Positions 62,899 to 64,000 of a stretch of DNA of 64,000 nucleotides are shown one piece after another. The stretch is taken from contig NZ_QOIO01000001.1 of assembly GCF_003332305.1 (NCBI RefSeq), positions 186,001-250,000 on the forward strand, given 5' to 3'. The stretch comes from Microvirga aerophila. GTDB taxonomy: Bacteria; Pseudomonadota; Alphaproteobacteria; Rhizobiales; Beijerinckiaceae. The stretch's first letter is position 1, and every line of letters starts with the position of its first letter. The notes under the pieces were generated by a model. That model saw only the letters and a list, made by a program, of their open reading frames with translations. It was not told the origin of the DNA and made no database searches. The position numbers were made by a program, and so were the translations under genes.

Positions 62899-63845
62899 CA
62901 GTAGAACTTCTTCAGGTCCATGCCCATGTAGAGCTGAGCAACTTGGTCTGCATATCCGTTGAACATCAAGGTCGGCCGGCGCTTCACGAAAAGACCGCCT
63001 TCGCCGATCCGCCGCTCAGTCGCCTGGCTCCAACGAGGGTGATCCACCGCCGGATTCACGTTGGCGTAGAAGCCGTATTCGTTCGAAGCCTGCTTGTTCC
63101 AGGAAGTTTCCGGCTGCTTCTCGACGAAGCTGATGCGCGTGATCGACTTGATGCCCTTGAAGCCGTACTTCCACGGCACCACGAGGCGGATTGGCGCGCC
63201 GTTCTGGTTCGGCAGGGTTTCGCCATAAAGCCCGACGGCCAAGATGGTGAGGGGGTGCATGGCCTCGTCCATCCGCAGGCCCTCCACATAGGGCCAATCG
63301 AGAATCGGGATGAGGGTATCGACCCCGGACATTTCATCCGGACGATAGGCCGTCTCAAAGGCCACGTACTTTGCGCTCCCCTGCGGCTCCACGCGCTTGA
63401 TCACATCAGCGAGAGGAATTCCGACCCAAGGGATCACCATGGACCAGCCTTCCACACAGCGCATGCGGTAGATCCGCTCCTCGAGGGAGGACTCCTTGAT
63501 CAGGTCCTCCACGGCGTATGCCGCAGGCTTGGCCACGAGGCCATCGACCTTGACCGTCCAGGGCGTGGTCTTGAGCGTATGGGCGTTCTGGGCCGGTGAC
63601 GCTTTGTCGGTGCCGAATTCATAATAGTTGTTGTAGGTTGTGATGTCCTTGCGGCTCGTCAGCTTCTCGTCCGTCGCCGAAAGCGGGCTCTTGGTTGCGG
63701 ATAGAGGGGCGGCCCTCAGGGCATCGGGCCATGCCGCCGCGGCCACGAGGCCTGCGGCTCCCGCCATGAGCTGCCGGCGGTTGAAGTAGACGTCCCGAGG
63801 AGTGATCTCGGACGGAACGATATTGGCGGAGCGGCGGATCAGCAT
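62898..63845 (-). CDS. msrP: Periplasmic methionine sulfoxide reductase catalytic subunit MsrP
   Basis: 315-residue molybdopterin enzyme that repairs oxidised methionines in periplasmic proteins. It has a twin-arginine signal ([21 protein letters not shown] at 23-24), so it is exported folded with its cofactor. The Mo-coordinating cysteine is in [17 protein letters not shown] (Cys about 130). Length matches E. coli MsrP. msrQ follows with a one-base overlap. The 155 bases upstream to the window end show no recognisable regulatory site. Confidence 0.96.
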   Translation of the reverse strand: MLIRRSANIVPSEITPRDVYFNRRQLMAGAAGLVAAAAWPDALRAAPLSATKSPLSATDEKLTSRKDITTYNNYYEFGTDKASPAQNAHTLKTTPWTVKVDGLVAKPAAYAVEDLIKESSLEERIYRMRCVEGWSMVIPWVGIPLADVIKRVEPQGSAKYVAFETAYRPDEMSGVDTLIPILDWPYVEGLRMDEAMHPLTILAVGLYGETLPNQNGAPIRLVVPWKYGFKGIKSITRISFVEKQPETSWNKQASNEYGFYANVNPAVDHPRWSQATERRIGEGGLFVKRRPTLMFNGYADQVAQLYMGMDLKKFY

Positions 63846-64000
63846 GGCGGCACCTTTTTGGAACCCATTCGGAAGATGCGTACACCCGGCAGGCCTACGC
63901 GCGCTTTCACGTTTGCGTTATAACCTGCTGGTCTTCCCTGCCGAACCAACGCTGACGCTGCGGCATGGGTTCTCAGGACGCTGGCCCCGCACGCAATGCT

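Overview
The window is a high-GC chromosomal segment of an alphaproteobacterium of the order Hyphomicrobiales (Rhizobiales). The protein sequences and gene order would fit Methylobacteriaceae such as Microvirga, but the genus is an inference from memory, not a search. It is almost entirely core or housekeeping DNA. I see no insertion sequence, prophage, integrase, CRISPR array or tRNA.

Layout. 1-7.5 kb: the end of a cyclopropane fatty acid synthase gene, a four-helix membrane protein, an SDR dehydrogenase, prmA, a 34-codon small gene, an aminopeptidase P and azlCD. 7.6-12.4 kb: an AraC-type regulator, ligA and recN. 12.4-33.5 kb: a complete division and cell-wall (dcw) cluster on the minus strand, in transcription order mraZ, rsmH, ftsL, ftsI, murE, murF, mraY, murD, ftsW, murG, murC, murB, ddl, ftsQ, ftsA, ftsZ, followed by lpxC and bamD. 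Most neighbours are joined by 1-4 base stop/start overlaps. Ahead of mraZ is a promoter overlaid by 10-bp-phased TGGGA-type repeats, the known form of MraZ operators. 33.8-37.3 kb: the RNase P RNA gene (rnpB), a lytic transglycosylase, a glycine-zipper lipoprotein, a TerB/DnaJ protein and a peptidoglycan amidase. 37.4-40.8 kb: a MacAB-type efflux operon. 41.3-47.1 kb: a methionine-cycle operon, sahR-metF-metH, in which metF carries a +1 frameshift in a 7-base homopolymer and a 20-bp near-palindrome overlies the sahR promoter. 47.1-53.4 kb: an EamA transporter cut short by an in-frame amber codon, AMP nucleosidase, a secreted Tyr/Gly-rich protein, ettA and an erythromycin-esterase family protein. 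53.5-59.4 kb: an SDR, an M14 peptidase, a fused dipeptide-type ABC ATPase and an M29 aminopeptidase. 59.6-63.8 kb: modABC (molybdate import) directly downstream of msrPQ, whose catalytic subunit needs molybdenum cofactor.

How the genes work together. The dcw cluster makes lipid II and the divisome. The flanking transglycosylase and amidase recycle or cut peptidoglycan, and lpxC and bamD serve the outer membrane. Two sites match the alphaproteobacterial general-stress sigma factor EcfG consensus (GGAAC-N17-CGTT) exactly, ahead of the SDR at 2.2-3.1 kb and the erythromycin-esterase gene at 52.0-53.4 kb; two weaker matches precede a membrane protein and the glycine-zipper lipoprotein. I did not find a convincing new multi-gene system. 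The most useful observations are regulatory sites and two apparently broken genes.
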